Positions 46,996-55,556 of a DNA stretch of 64,000 bases are shown here, piece after piece; within the stretch, counting starts at the first letter, position 1; each line of letters starts with the position of its first letter. The translations under genes were made by a program, and so were the position numbers. The notes below the pieces were generated by a model. That model saw only the letters and a list, made by a program, of their open reading frames with translations, ran no database searches and was not told the DNA's origin. The stretch comes from JABDJZ01 sp047619685. Its GTDB lineage: Bacteria > Bacteroidota > Rhodothermia > Rhodothermales > UBA10348. The DNA is taken from contig JBLHLC010000020.1 of the NCBI GenBank assembly GCA_047619685.1, forward strand, positions 13,412-77,411. Direction: 5' to 3'.

Positions 46996-48669
46996 GTGGC
47001 CAGAACTCCATTAATAGCGTGTCTACTCGCCCTCCTCGCGGCACCGGTGTCGGTCTCCGCCCTGGCCCAGGAGCCTGACTCGTCGTGCCCGACCGGTCTG
47101 GCCGAGGCCTATCTGGACATCAACAATGTGCGCGCTCGCCTTCTGAACGACGGGATGTTGTTCTGGCGGGGCAGTCCTTACGGGTACGAAGTGCCCAACG
47201 GTAGTGGACGAAATGGCATACTTAGCGCCGCAATCTGGGTGACGGGGCTCATCGACGACAGCCTGCGTGCCGCAGCCACCACCTATCGTCCCGCCGAGTA
47301 TTGGCCCGGGCCCCTGGCCGACGATGGGTCTGCCGGAGGCGACTGTTCGAAGTTCGACCGTATCTGGTCGATGGATCGTGACATCATCGAAGAGTACGAG
47401 CGGACTGGTAGGGTCCGGCCGGACCTAGCAGGCTGGCCCACTGGCCTCGGTGCGCCAACTCTCGATGCAGCGGGAAACCGAATCGACCTCATGATGTGGC
47501 CGCTTTCACAGCGACTGGACCGCGTCATTGATCTGGAGAAGGGAGAACGACCCCTCCTATCTGGCGACCAGATGCACTGGTGGATCATGAATGACGCCGG
47601 TGGAGAGCATAGAACAACAGGAAGTCCGCCCATAGGCGTTGAGATTCAAATGACGGCCTTTGCCTTTGGCGGCTCGGGTGTCATCCGCAATACCACATTC
47701 TATCGCCTGTTGCTACGAAAACCGGCTGGCCCTCCGCTAGAGGAAGCTCATTTCGGACTGTATGCAGATACCGACCTGGGGTACCCAGCCGACGACTACG
47801 TGGGATCCGACTCGCTCCTCGGATTGGCCTATACATACAATGCGGACAACTTCGACCAAGGCGAAATAGGCTATGGCATGGCTCCACCGGCCCTTGGAAT
47901 TGACTTCCTCCGAGGCCCGCTGGTAGACGCCGATGGCATTGACAATGATGGCGATCAAAGGACCGATGAGCCAGGAGAGCGGCTTGCCATGACCACCGCG
48001 AAAAACCGCGATGAGTCTCCCATTGACGCGCAAGCCTTGCACAACCATCTGCAGGGCCTTTGGTGGGATGGCCGTTCCATGACGGAAGGTGGCGGTGGCC
48101 TGAACTTCTCGGAGATCCCCACCAAGTGGATGTTTTCCGGGAGTCCCCCGGCGTATTGGTCCGAACTCAACTCTGATGGCATCGGGTCCGGAGTCGCCCC
48201 CGCGCATCGGACGGTCCTCTCGGGAATGGGACCATTCGTCCTGTCCTCGGATCAGCCCCAGGAGATCCTCATCGGAATCATCACATCCTTCGGCGCCGAC
48301 AATCTGGACTCCATTCGCCAACTGAAAGAGGACGACGTCTTCATCCAGAACCTCGTGGATGATGGTCTCCTGGACTTGCCGGCGCCCAGTGAGCCAGTCC
48401 CACAGCAGTACGACCTTGCCGCGTCCTTCTATCCGATCCCCGCGGCCGGAAGCTTAACGATGCGCTACAGTCTTCCCTCGGAGATGGCGGTACGAATTGA
48501 CGTCTTTGACCTTTTGGGGCGGTTGCGTGCCGGGCTGGTCGACGCCACGGAGCCACCGGGTTGGCACTCGGAAGCGATTGACGTCTCGACCTGGAGGCCT
48601 GGGGTTTACCTCGCCAGGCTCCAGATGGACCACCGAACGTTTACGCGGAAGTTGGTGGTCGTGAGATAG
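46996..48669 (+). CDS. T9SS-exported protein, paralogue of 50785-52521
   Basis: A 557-residue secreted protein from a GTG start at 46996 (signal ARTPLIACLLALLAAPVSVSALAQ). It belongs to a family seen twice intact in this island: LDINNVRARLLNDGMLFWRG, YRPAEYWPGPL, WPTGLGAPTLDAAGN, HWWIMNDAGG and LIGIITSFGADNLDSIRQLK. The C-terminus is a T9SS sorting domain (SFYPIPAAGSLTMRYSLPS, VFDLLGRLR, WRPGVYLARLQMD). The function is unknown. It faces its paralogue across the three-gene minus-strand operon, as expected from an inverted duplication or two captures. Confidence 0.8.
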   Translation: MARTPLIACLLALLAAPVSVSALAQEPDSSCPTGLAEAYLDINNVRARLLNDGMLFWRGSPYGYEVPNGSGRNGILSAAIWVTGLIDDSLRAAATTYRPAEYWPGPLADDGSAGGDCSKFDRIWSMDRDIIEEYERTGRVRPDLAGWPTGLGAPTLDAAGNRIDLMMWPLSQRLDRVIDLEKGERPLLSGDQMHWWIMNDAGGEHRTTGSPPIGVEIQMTAFAFGGSGVIRNTTFYRLLLRKPAGPPLEEAHFGLYADTDLGYPADDYVGSDSLLGLAYTYNADNFDQGEIGYGMAPPALGIDFLRGPLVDADGIDNDGDQRTDEPGERLAMTTAKNRDESPIDAQALHNHLQGLWWDGRSMTEGGGGLNFSEIPTKWMFSGSPPAYWSELNSDGIGSGVAPAHRTVLSGMGPFVLSSDQPQEILIGIITSFGADNLDSIRQLKEDDVFIQNLVDDGLLDLPAPSEPVPQQYDLAASFYPIPAAGSLTMRYSLPSEMAVRIDVFDLLGRLRAGLVDATEPPGWHSEAIDVSTWRPGVYLARLQMDHRTFTRKLVVVR

Positions 48670-48827
48670 GCCGGTTCCGACCGGGCGTGCGTACCGTTGC
48701 TACAGAACGATTTCAACTCGCGCGACAAGACAGGGAGGCGGACAGTCTGGCCAGAACTCTTCATACTGTGGCCGAAAGGTCTTTGTGTACTGCCGTTCGC
48801 CCAGTAGTTGAGATCAGCACCGGGCTA

Positions 48828-49724
48828 CTAGTTGCCGCCGAGCTTCACGACTGTTGAATGGAGCTCCGCCCCACCACCACTACGAATCACGTACATCCCC
48901 GGCGCGACGCGGCCCCCGGGATGCCAGTCAATGCGATGTCTTCCTGCCGGGAGAAAACCCTCGGTCAACACTGCGAGCCTTCGGCCCAGCATATCATACA
49001 CGGAGAGCTCGATAGCCTGGCCGGAGGAGAGAGCCACTTCAACGGTTGCCCGGTCCAGGAAGGGATTTGGGAAGACCTGGAGACTGCTTGACGGGGGCTC
49101 CGGTGTGGGTTCCGCACCTACAAAGGTCCCGCGTGTCGTGGTTGATGTGGAAGCGTAGATCAAGTCCCGGAAAAGGATGCCCCCGTAGCTGAGCATGTAG
49201 TGAGTCATCCCCAGCCCCTCTGTGAGCGTCAGGCTAGCGTCGATTGAGCCAGCCGGCGTTGAACAGCCCTGCGCATCTCTAACGAGCCCCATCCATTCTG
49301 ATGAGAACGTTGTTCTGCAAGTCCATCCAGAGGCGGCCAATGTGTCGGCCCATACCGGACTAAGCTTCAGATACTCGAATTCCAACTCGTCTGTGGCGTC
49401 CCATTGAAACACGATGGCGCTGGCGGTGTCCACGCGTTGGTGGTACCGGCTCCTTCCAGGTAGATCCTTCACGAGCCTCTCAAGAACCCGATAGCGCTGT
49501 CCGTTTGCAAGCGTGGTATCGCCAACGACCTCGATGGAATAGAAGGGGTACGGCACGTGGTCGTTGCTCGTTTCTTCGTACTGCCAGAAGTCGCCAATCT
49601 CAAGAGGATAGAACCGCAGTGCTCGTTCAAGGTCCGATGGCTGCGCTTGGCCGCCTGTGACGGTAAGGTGCATCAGCACCAGGACGGGAACGATTATCCG
49701 AAAACCGGGAGTGGGCCGAATCAT
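48828..49724 (-). CDS. T9SS-exported protein of unknown function
   Basis: A 298-residue secreted protein with a signal near residues 8-27 (FRIIVPVLVLMHLTVTGGQAQ). The body has a two-Cys central region (GWTCRTTF, AQGCSTP) and the GDFWQYEE opening shared with the 318-residue island protein. It ends in a T9SS sorting domain (QVFPNPFLDRATVEVALS, VYDMLGRRLAVL, VAPGMYVIRSG). It is the third gene of an operon in which each start overlaps the preceding stop by 4 bp. Confidence 0.75.
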   Translation of the reverse strand: MIRPTPGFRIIVPVLVLMHLTVTGGQAQPSDLERALRFYPLEIGDFWQYEETSNDHVPYPFYSIEVVGDTTLANGQRYRVLERLVKDLPGRSRYHQRVDTASAIVFQWDATDELEFEYLKLSPVWADTLAASGWTCRTTFSSEWMGLVRDAQGCSTPAGSIDASLTLTEGLGMTHYMLSYGGILFRDLIYASTSTTTRGTFVGAEPTPEPPSSSLQVFPNPFLDRATVEVALSSGQAIELSVYDMLGRRLAVLTEGFLPAGRHRIDWHPGGRVAPGMYVIRSGGGAELHSTVVKLGGN

Positions 49725-50788
49725 GGTCTGTTCTCCCGGTGCCGGTACACGCCGGTCGTTGTGAGGACAAATATTTCGTCTCGCGTTGAGCTCGGCTCCA
49801 GGTCAATAATCTCATCCAAGAGCTGGCCGTCCACCTCAGTTACATCCCAACTCTCACCGGAGTCGTGGGACGTATACAGCGTGTCGCCTTCGCTCGCCCA
49901 AACCAAGCCGCGGGTTACGGAGCTTGCGGCCACCAGTCGGCAGCATCGCGAAGACCCAGGCTGGAGACTAGTCCACGATTCTCCTAGATCTGCCGAGGTA
50001 AATAGCGACTGGACTTCTCTTAGCCCGTGGATTCCCAAGTAGACGCGGCTCGGGTCAGAGCCAAGCCCAATGCTCGAAACGCCCAGAAGCTCCTCAGGGT
50101 TTGGTGGCGGATTGGTTGGTCGAACCCAACTGTGACCACCGTCGACCGAATACCCTAGTGGGAGTGCCGCCTGTCCATGGTTAAAGAACTTTGTGCCCCC
50201 ACTCCAGAATTGATCCGTAGCGGCAGGACTGCGGGCGAACACCGTATTGTAGGCCTCCGGGAATATTGCGAACCCTTCCAAGAAGTTGCCCCGCAGCACG
50301 GCGGTGGGTCCCATTCCGACAATCGCCCCGTCAACAAGAAAGAAATCAGACGCGCCGTGGTGGTTCAAGAAACCAGAATCCAGGAAACTGAGGCCCTCTA
50401 CGGCTGTCCAGAGTTCTCCTCTATCAGTCGTCTCGTGGATAACCGGGACGGATTCGCAACATTCCAAATCCCGAGAGGCGATTAGATTCGAATGGTCACT
50501 TTCGTTGTGGATCACCGTTCGAAGCCGGCTCCGCTGCCCGTGGGTCGTGCCCGAGGAGTTGGTTTGACCGAGAAACTCCCATTCAACTGCTGACTCCTCC
50601 ACATCTGCCCGCCACAGCCCGTCCTTATCGCCGAGGACGTACAAGAAAGGGTCCTGGTACTTGAGCTTGTGCCAGTCCATCTGCGCCAGGCCGAGGTCTT
50701 CCTCGTAGGGGACCTCTTCAGCGGGCGCGCCATCACATCCGAGGATTCCGCCGAAGAGTAGCAGAAGGAGGATGCTATTCTTCGTCAT
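49721..50788 (-). CDS. BNR/Asp-box repeat lipoprotein (sialidase-like propeller)
   Basis: A 355-residue lipoprotein with signal MTKNSILLLLLFGGILG and lipobox Cys18. It contains Asp-box-like repeats (YSVDGGHSW, FTSADLGESW, YTSHDSGESW, ETTDRGELW) indicating a six- or seven-bladed propeller of the sialidase or Ycf48-like kind. No sialidase Arg triad or catalytic Asp/Tyr could be confirmed, so a binding role is more cautious. It is the middle gene of the three-gene operon, with ATGA overlaps on both sides. A decayed relative lies at 42017-42250. Confidence 0.75.
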   Translation of the reverse strand: MTKNSILLLLLFGGILGCDGAPAEEVPYEEDLGLAQMDWHKLKYQDPFLYVLGDKDGLWRADVEESAVEWEFLGQTNSSGTTHGQRSRLRTVIHNESDHSNLIASRDLECCESVPVIHETTDRGELWTAVEGLSFLDSGFLNHHGASDFFLVDGAIVGMGPTAVLRGNFLEGFAIFPEAYNTVFARSPAATDQFWSGGTKFFNHGQAALPLGYSVDGGHSWVRPTNPPPNPEELLGVSSIGLGSDPSRVYLGIHGLREVQSLFTSADLGESWTSLQPGSSRCCRLVAASSVTRGLVWASEGDTLYTSHDSGESWDVTEVDGQLLDEIIDLEPSSTRDEIFVLTTTGVYRHRENRP

Positions 50789-52521
50789 CGAACCACGACG
50801 ATTCGCCGGCTATAGGATCGCGGGCCGACTTTGATTCTTGCCAAGTACACGCCCGGGGGCCAGCCGGAGACGTCAACTCCCTTCTCGTAAGATCCCGCCT
50901 CCAGGAGGCCGGACAAGATCGTAGCTTGGTGCCTTCCAACCAGATCACTGACGCTGACCGACACCACGAGCGCCTCCGGCAGGCTCAGTTTAAGGCTGAC
51001 CACGTCCGAGGCCGGGTTCGGATAGAACGATGCCGCCAGCTCCCCGTTGTTGGCCAACTCTACCGAGGGTTCACGCGGCGTGGGAGCGGGTCCATCGATG
51101 ACGCCTGTGTCCACGAGGTTCTGAACGAAACGGTCGTCTTCTTTGAGTTGCCGGATCGAATCCAGGTTGTCGGATCCGAAGGAAGTTATGATGCCGAAGA
51201 GGACCTCCTGGGGTTCGTCGGGCGCGAGACGAAAGGGGCCGCTGGAGGTGAGGAAGGGCCTGGCTTCCGGAAACGGGCCAATCTCTGAAATAGAGTAAGG
51301 ATCGAACTCCGACCAGAAGCCAGGAGGATCGCCAGGGTACAGGAAGCAGGTCCGAATATTACTGAAATCGCGTCCATTCCCACCATAGGTAAACGGTTGA
51401 CCGTCCTTCCAGCGTCCGGTCATGTAGTTGAACATGTCCCCTGAACTAGCCGCACGTCCGGTGACGGCGGCGTTAGTTCTCAACGCTGCAAAGGACGTCA
51501 TCCCGAGAACTTCGTCGGGTTTGGAGCTACCGCACTGTTCTCTATCTGAGCTAGATGCCACAGGTCCCCGGAAGAAATCCACGCCCACCGCTGGGGGGAT
51601 CAAGTAGTCGCCAAGTTCACGTTCGCGATTCCGCCACCCATCCTCCGGGTCCTGATTGTAGGCGTACGCCAGACCAAGGAGGGTGTCTGACCCGACGTAG
51701 TCGTCGCCAAAGTACCCGACTTGTTCGTGCACATAGATCCCAAAGAACGACTCCTCCAGAGGAGGCCCAGCGGGCTTCCTCATCCGGAGTTTATAGAACG
51801 TCGTATTGGTAAGCGCGCCTGCGCCCCCGTAGGCAAACGCTGACATCTGCACTTCCAGCCCAATGGGCGGACTTCCAGAAAACTCGTGCAGGCCGCCGGC
51901 GTCGTTCATGATCCACCAGAACATTCGCTCGCCAGAAATGAGCGGCCTTTCCCCTGCCTCAAGGTCGATGGTCCGGTCCACCCTCTGAGATTGCGGGAGC
52001 GGACTCAAGTCTAGAACTCTTCCGGCTGCGTCCGTCGTCGGAGCACCCAATCCAGTCGGCCAGTCTGCTAGGTCAGGCCAGACCGTACCCGTGCGCTCAT
52101 AGACTTCGACATCCTCCCGGCCCACTGACCAGATCCGGTCGAACCGCGAGCAGTCCGCGGCGGGCTGCCCCGTCTCATCAAGCGGCCCCGGCCAGAATTC
52201 GTAAGGGCCGTACGTGGAGCCCGCAGTGTGCAGCTGCTCCTCGATGTAGCCGCCTATCCAGAGGGATGCCGAGAACAAGGCATGCGCACCGCCCCCCTTG
52301 GGGACCTCATACGAGCCTTCCTGCCCGGGCCGCCAAAACAGGCCGCCGGTATTCGGAATCAGAGCCCTGACATTGTTGACCTCGAGGTAGGCGTTGGCTG
52401 TGCCCGTTTCGCAAACCGAGACCGCAGTTGAATCACTTGACTGGGCCGCGCAGGGAGCACCTGCCGAGGCTGCCACCAAGGCTGCGAATATCAGGGGCTT
52501 TCGAATCAGGACTGATGGCAT
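50785..52521 (-). CDS. T9SS-exported protein, paralogue of 46996-48669
   Basis: A 578-residue secreted protein starting MPSVLIRKPLIFAALVAASAGAPCAAQ. It shares with the 557-residue protein LEVNNVRALIPNTGGLFWR, YGPYEFWPGPL, WPTGLGAPTTDAAGRV, WWIMNDAGG, KPAGPPLEE and GIITSFGSDNLDSIRQLKEDD, with strong sequence conservation in these stretches. The T9SS sorting domain is SFYPNPASDVVSLKLSLPE, VSDLVGRHQ, WPPGVYLARIK. It is the first gene of the three-gene minus-strand operon. The shared IIT.FG.DNLDSIR motif may mark the functional core; the function itself is unknown. Confidence 0.8.
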   Translation of the reverse strand: MPSVLIRKPLIFAALVAASAGAPCAAQSSDSTAVSVCETGTANAYLEVNNVRALIPNTGGLFWRPGQEGSYEVPKGGGAHALFSASLWIGGYIEEQLHTAGSTYGPYEFWPGPLDETGQPAADCSRFDRIWSVGREDVEVYERTGTVWPDLADWPTGLGAPTTDAAGRVLDLSPLPQSQRVDRTIDLEAGERPLISGERMFWWIMNDAGGLHEFSGSPPIGLEVQMSAFAYGGAGALTNTTFYKLRMRKPAGPPLEESFFGIYVHEQVGYFGDDYVGSDTLLGLAYAYNQDPEDGWRNRERELGDYLIPPAVGVDFFRGPVASSSDREQCGSSKPDEVLGMTSFAALRTNAAVTGRAASSGDMFNYMTGRWKDGQPFTYGGNGRDFSNIRTCFLYPGDPPGFWSEFDPYSISEIGPFPEARPFLTSSGPFRLAPDEPQEVLFGIITSFGSDNLDSIRQLKEDDRFVQNLVDTGVIDGPAPTPREPSVELANNGELAASFYPNPASDVVSLKLSLPEALVVSVSVSDLVGRHQATILSGLLEAGSYEKGVDVSGWPPGVYLARIKVGPRSYSRRIVVVR

Positions 52522-52767
52522 AGCGTGTGGGTCTGCGGAGCATAGCGATTACTCGGGCATGCTCCACCCACAAAGCCAGGGATCGGTGATGCCGGCCAGA
52601 CGAGCCGCAGCGTTTGCCACCCGTACGGATACCTCGCCATCGGCGAAGGCGTAGTGGTTCTTACGGCGAGTGCCCCGGTGCCAGCCCGAGAATGAGAGCG
52701 GGATGCCAGGAGGGGGGCAGCAGGGATATCTAAGCGGCATAGGCGGCGGAGCCAGCGCGGCGATGAG

Positions 52768-54555
52768 TCATTGATGAACTGCCAGACCAGAGCAGGATTC
52801 GGCGGCGTTGGTGGCCCGAAAGAAGAACATACCTGGCATCCAGTTTGATGTACCTACCGTGAGAGTGCGGGTGCCTGGGAGAATGCTCCGCGTGAACACC
52901 GACCTCCCGAGTACGTCGAACACGCCCAGCCCGGTCCGGTCCGCCGATTGGAACGAGAGCGTGACTTCATGGCCGAACGGACTTGGAAAGATGTCCAGCG
53001 TGCACTCCCGCGCTGAGGTCAGAACTGGTGGCAGAGTTCTGGATGTCGATGCAGGAGCCTCATAGGCGCCCATATCCACTTGGCCACCCTGGACACGGGC
53101 ACTGCCTGCCAGGTCAAAGGGCATGGGCTCGGAACGGTCTCCGTCACCGTCCAAGTCCGCGAGATCCGCCAGGATGAAAGCGGCATCTCCGGCATTGATT
53201 GCGGGAGAGGCTGGAGAGAGCCCGAAGTCATCGTCGAGTGTCCCCGGGAGTCCATCCGGACCGGCCGGGTTCAGGAAGCGCGGATCAGAATCCAGGATCG
53301 GCCCCGTCACGCCGACTCTGTCAGGGAGTGTCCCCTGATAAACGGAATTCCACATCGTCAGACTGGACGCATCGCCCTCCACATCTACCGCCTGTAGGGT
53401 AAAAGCGGAGGAACTCCAGAATATGCTATTGACCACGTCAGTCTCGGAATACCAACTCGCTATTGCTGTGCCTGGAAGGACAGCAGAATTGCCACTGAAG
53501 GTAGCATTGACAATCGAGACTGTACTCGAGTGATTAGCCATCGCCCCTCCCTCTCCCCACGAGCCAGCGGACGTGGCTGAGTTCCCGCTGAACACGACGT
53601 TGACGAACCTAGCTTGGGCGTCGTCATTTGAGACTGCTCCACCTCCTCGGGCTGAGTTGCCGATAAACCGGATGTTGACGTAGAGGGGTGATCTGAAGCG
53701 GTTGGTTACCCCACCACCATCCCCGCCGGCGACATTCGCGAAGAACGTTGAATTGGTTGCCGCGCCCGGATTCTCTGAGCCAACGAAGTACATACCACCG
53801 CCTGACAAGACGGCTCGATTGCCGGCGACCATGGAACTGTCGAGACGTATATCGTCGGTGACATAAATCGCCCCGCCTCGTTTGGCCGCTAGGTTGCCAG
53901 AGAAAACGCAATTCACGAACCGTGCAGCGCCCCGTGTCTTGTAGGCTCCACCGCCGTCTCGGGCAAAGTTATCGGACAGAACCACGTTTCTGATCGTTGG
54001 ACTGGAGTAATACCCAAGGAACAGACCTCCACCCGCCCATTCTCTGTGAACCGGCCCGTCGCTAAACCCGCCGGAGACTACGAATCCGTCGAGGAGGGTC
54101 CGGTCGCCAGTCGGAGGTGGTCTGGTCAGCTCGGGATACTCGACGACCGTGTAGCTGTTGTCTTGGCGGGTCGGGTCGCCGACAACCAGGGAGTCCAAGT
54201 CGTTGCCAAGGAGATCTCCGGACAGAAAGGTGTAGAGCGATTGGGGCCGTTCTGATACCGTCCGTTCGCTTCCCTCAAACCCGCCAAATACCCGGACAGC
54301 TGGCGGCATGAGGAATGAGGCCTGCCGGTCGCCGCGCACAAGGGCCGCGCCTTCGTCTGGGCGATGGACACCCTCGGCTACCCAGATGTCGTCACCCGCG
54401 TGGGCTACGGCCAACGCATCCTGGAGAAACACGAACGCATCCACCCACGAAGTCCCGTCGTTGGCACCGGTCGCTGCGTGATTGACGTAGATCACTTGTG
54501 CCTGGCCAACTCCGACCAAGAAACAAAGCAACAGGAGCAGAGCAGTGCGCTTCAT
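52768..54555 (-). CDS. T9SS-exported right-handed beta-helix protein
   Basis: A 595-residue secreted protein from the ATG at 54555 (MKRTALLLLLCFLVGVGQAQ), chosen for its signal peptide. It opens with the polymorphic outer-membrane/pectate-lyase-like VIYVNHAATGANDGTSW, followed by repeated beta-helix coils (FSGNLAAKRGGAIY, GNRAVLSGGGMY, FIGNSARGGGAV, VFSGNSATSAGSWGEGGA, TFSGNSAVLPGTA). A SPAINAGDAA..LDGDGDRSEP segment follows, as in choice-of-anchor and cell-surface adhesin-like proteins. It ends in a T9SS-like domain (FPSPFGHEVTLSF, VFDVLGRSVF). It is probably a polysaccharide-binding or adhesive surface protein; no lyase active site was recognised. Confidence 0.82.
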   Translation of the reverse strand: MKRTALLLLLCFLVGVGQAQVIYVNHAATGANDGTSWVDAFVFLQDALAVAHAGDDIWVAEGVHRPDEGAALVRGDRQASFLMPPAVRVFGGFEGSERTVSERPQSLYTFLSGDLLGNDLDSLVVGDPTRQDNSYTVVEYPELTRPPPTGDRTLLDGFVVSGGFSDGPVHREWAGGGLFLGYYSSPTIRNVVLSDNFARDGGGAYKTRGAARFVNCVFSGNLAAKRGGAIYVTDDIRLDSSMVAGNRAVLSGGGMYFVGSENPGAATNSTFFANVAGGDGGGVTNRFRSPLYVNIRFIGNSARGGGAVSNDDAQARFVNVVFSGNSATSAGSWGEGGAMANHSSTVSIVNATFSGNSAVLPGTAIASWYSETDVVNSIFWSSSAFTLQAVDVEGDASSLTMWNSVYQGTLPDRVGVTGPILDSDPRFLNPAGPDGLPGTLDDDFGLSPASPAINAGDAAFILADLADLDGDGDRSEPMPFDLAGSARVQGGQVDMGAYEAPASTSRTLPPVLTSARECTLDIFPSPFGHEVTLSFQSADRTGLGVFDVLGRSVFTRSILPGTRTLTVGTSNWMPGMFFFRATNAAESCSGLAVHQ

Positions 54556-54876
54556 AGCATCAAGGATCCATTTCCCATAGTATGGCACCAGCTTGGGTCG
54601 CGCTATAGGCCTATCGGGCTGAGTCGTGTGAGGGAAGGCCCGACAGGATGGCTAAGAGGCATCGGCTGGACATGGATAGACTCATTGTTTACAACAAGAT
54701 TCTGGCGCAGGTCGCGACACGATGTGGATATCTAGCCTTGTAGTTCGGGCCTGTGGCGCAGAACCCGTTCCCGAAGAGTTCCCGAAATGGTGTCCCTGGC
54801 TACCGGAATCGACCACTACCTACCAGGCCCAATCGGCCAAAACGCCCCTTTCAGACTGGAAACACCCCCCACCCTC
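54556..54876. other. 321-bp terminal segment of element A
   Basis: No gene. The segment contains the right-hand putative arm site and ends at the perfect tRNA-Lys repeat. It is the mirror of the short attL-integrase spacer at the left end. Confidence 0.5.
54766..54785 (+). other. Putative integrase arm-type site, right end
   Basis: The same 20-bp sequence as at 35363-35382 (GTTCCCGAAGAGTTCCCGAA), 91 bp before the repeat at 54877, and likewise inside the element. Both copies read in the same direction. Perfect identity of 20 bp at both interior ends of one element is unlikely by chance. Confidence 0.6.
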
Positions 54877-54926
54877 TCTGACTTTTAATCAGAGGGTCCT
54901 TGGTTCGAACCCAAGCGGGGTCACAA
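54877..54926 (+). repeat. attR-like core of element A: tRNA-Lys 3' half (repeat copy 2)
   Basis: A perfect 50-bp match to 35265-35314, covering the anticodon arm to the tRNA end and beyond. It is not a functional tRNA because the 5' half is missing. It marks the right boundary of element A and the left boundary of unit B. Confidence 0.88.
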
Positions 54927-55006
54927 AAAAGCGCTCTATTTCGTGAATAATGGAGTGTTTGCGGAATCCGATGTGCACGCGGATGCACACAAGTGCACGA
55001 CAGTAG

Positions 55007-55222
55007 GTCGAGGACTTCGACCTTCTCGGACGCAAGCTGGACACGCTCTTTGAGGGTGAGGTGCCACCCGGACGCCTCGAGCTTCGATTATTAAGGGCCG
55101 TTCCGGAGGGAATGTACCTTGTCCCGGGCGGTCGTCGGTGGCAAGCAGATAACCCGGAGCATCATACTGCAAGAGCCAACTGCCAGACCGACGGAACTAC
55201 ACCAGATTTAGGAGACCATTGA
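55007..55222 (+). pseudogene. Degraded T9SS sorting domain fragment
   Basis: The frame reads DFDLLGRKLDTLFEGEVPPGR then VPEGMYLVPGGRRW, matching the second half of a T9SS C-terminal domain (DxLGR, PxGxYLV). It is preceded directly by a stop and has no start or signal, so only the 3' tail of a cargo gene survives. It sits 81 bp after the att repeat. The rest of the 630-bp gap to the next gene shows no other feature. Confidence 0.6.
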
Positions 55223-55556
55223 CCTCCGGTCAGCCGAGGTTGGCGTGGGCGAGAGTCCCACACTCCTGGTTGTGATATCGAGACCAGCCATGCCTCCACA
55301 CACCCAACGATATGTGGACAGCGCGAGAGAGACCAAGCCTCCCGCTCCTCGATTGAATGGTGGCCTCGCGCCATCTGGCCCGGACGCGGCCGCGAAAGTC
55401 CTCTGGTGTCATCGCGGTTTAATGAGTACTATTTAATAGGCAGCTCGGGCTACTGGTGCCGCGCGCGCAGTGTCCCGACCCGATGGCTGCCTACCCGGAC
55501 ATGGGGCGGTTGGGCAGGCCGTGAAGGCAGGGAGACGGGAATCGAGTCGAGGGGAT

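Larger units (their letters stand above)
35265..54926. mobile_element. Integrative element A in tRNA-Lys, about 19.6 kb
   Basis: The element is bounded by the perfect 50-bp tRNA-Lys 3' repeat at each end. It carries an integrase and an excisionase-like gene at the tRNA end and identical putative arm sites just inside both boundaries. The interior holds a polymerase-like gene, two lipoprotein genes, a zinc-ribbon gene and a set of T9SS-exported proteins with several decayed fragments. No conjugation, relaxase or phage structural genes were seen, so it is either mobilised by another element or a non-conjugative island. Two further repeats to the right suggest earlier insertions at the same site. 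Confidence 0.8.

Noticed and set aside
54877..54926. Possible second tRNA gene at the att repeats
   Set aside because: Only the anticodon arm, T-arm and 3' strand are present in copies 2-4; no acceptor 5' strand or D-arm, so they are not functional tRNAs.
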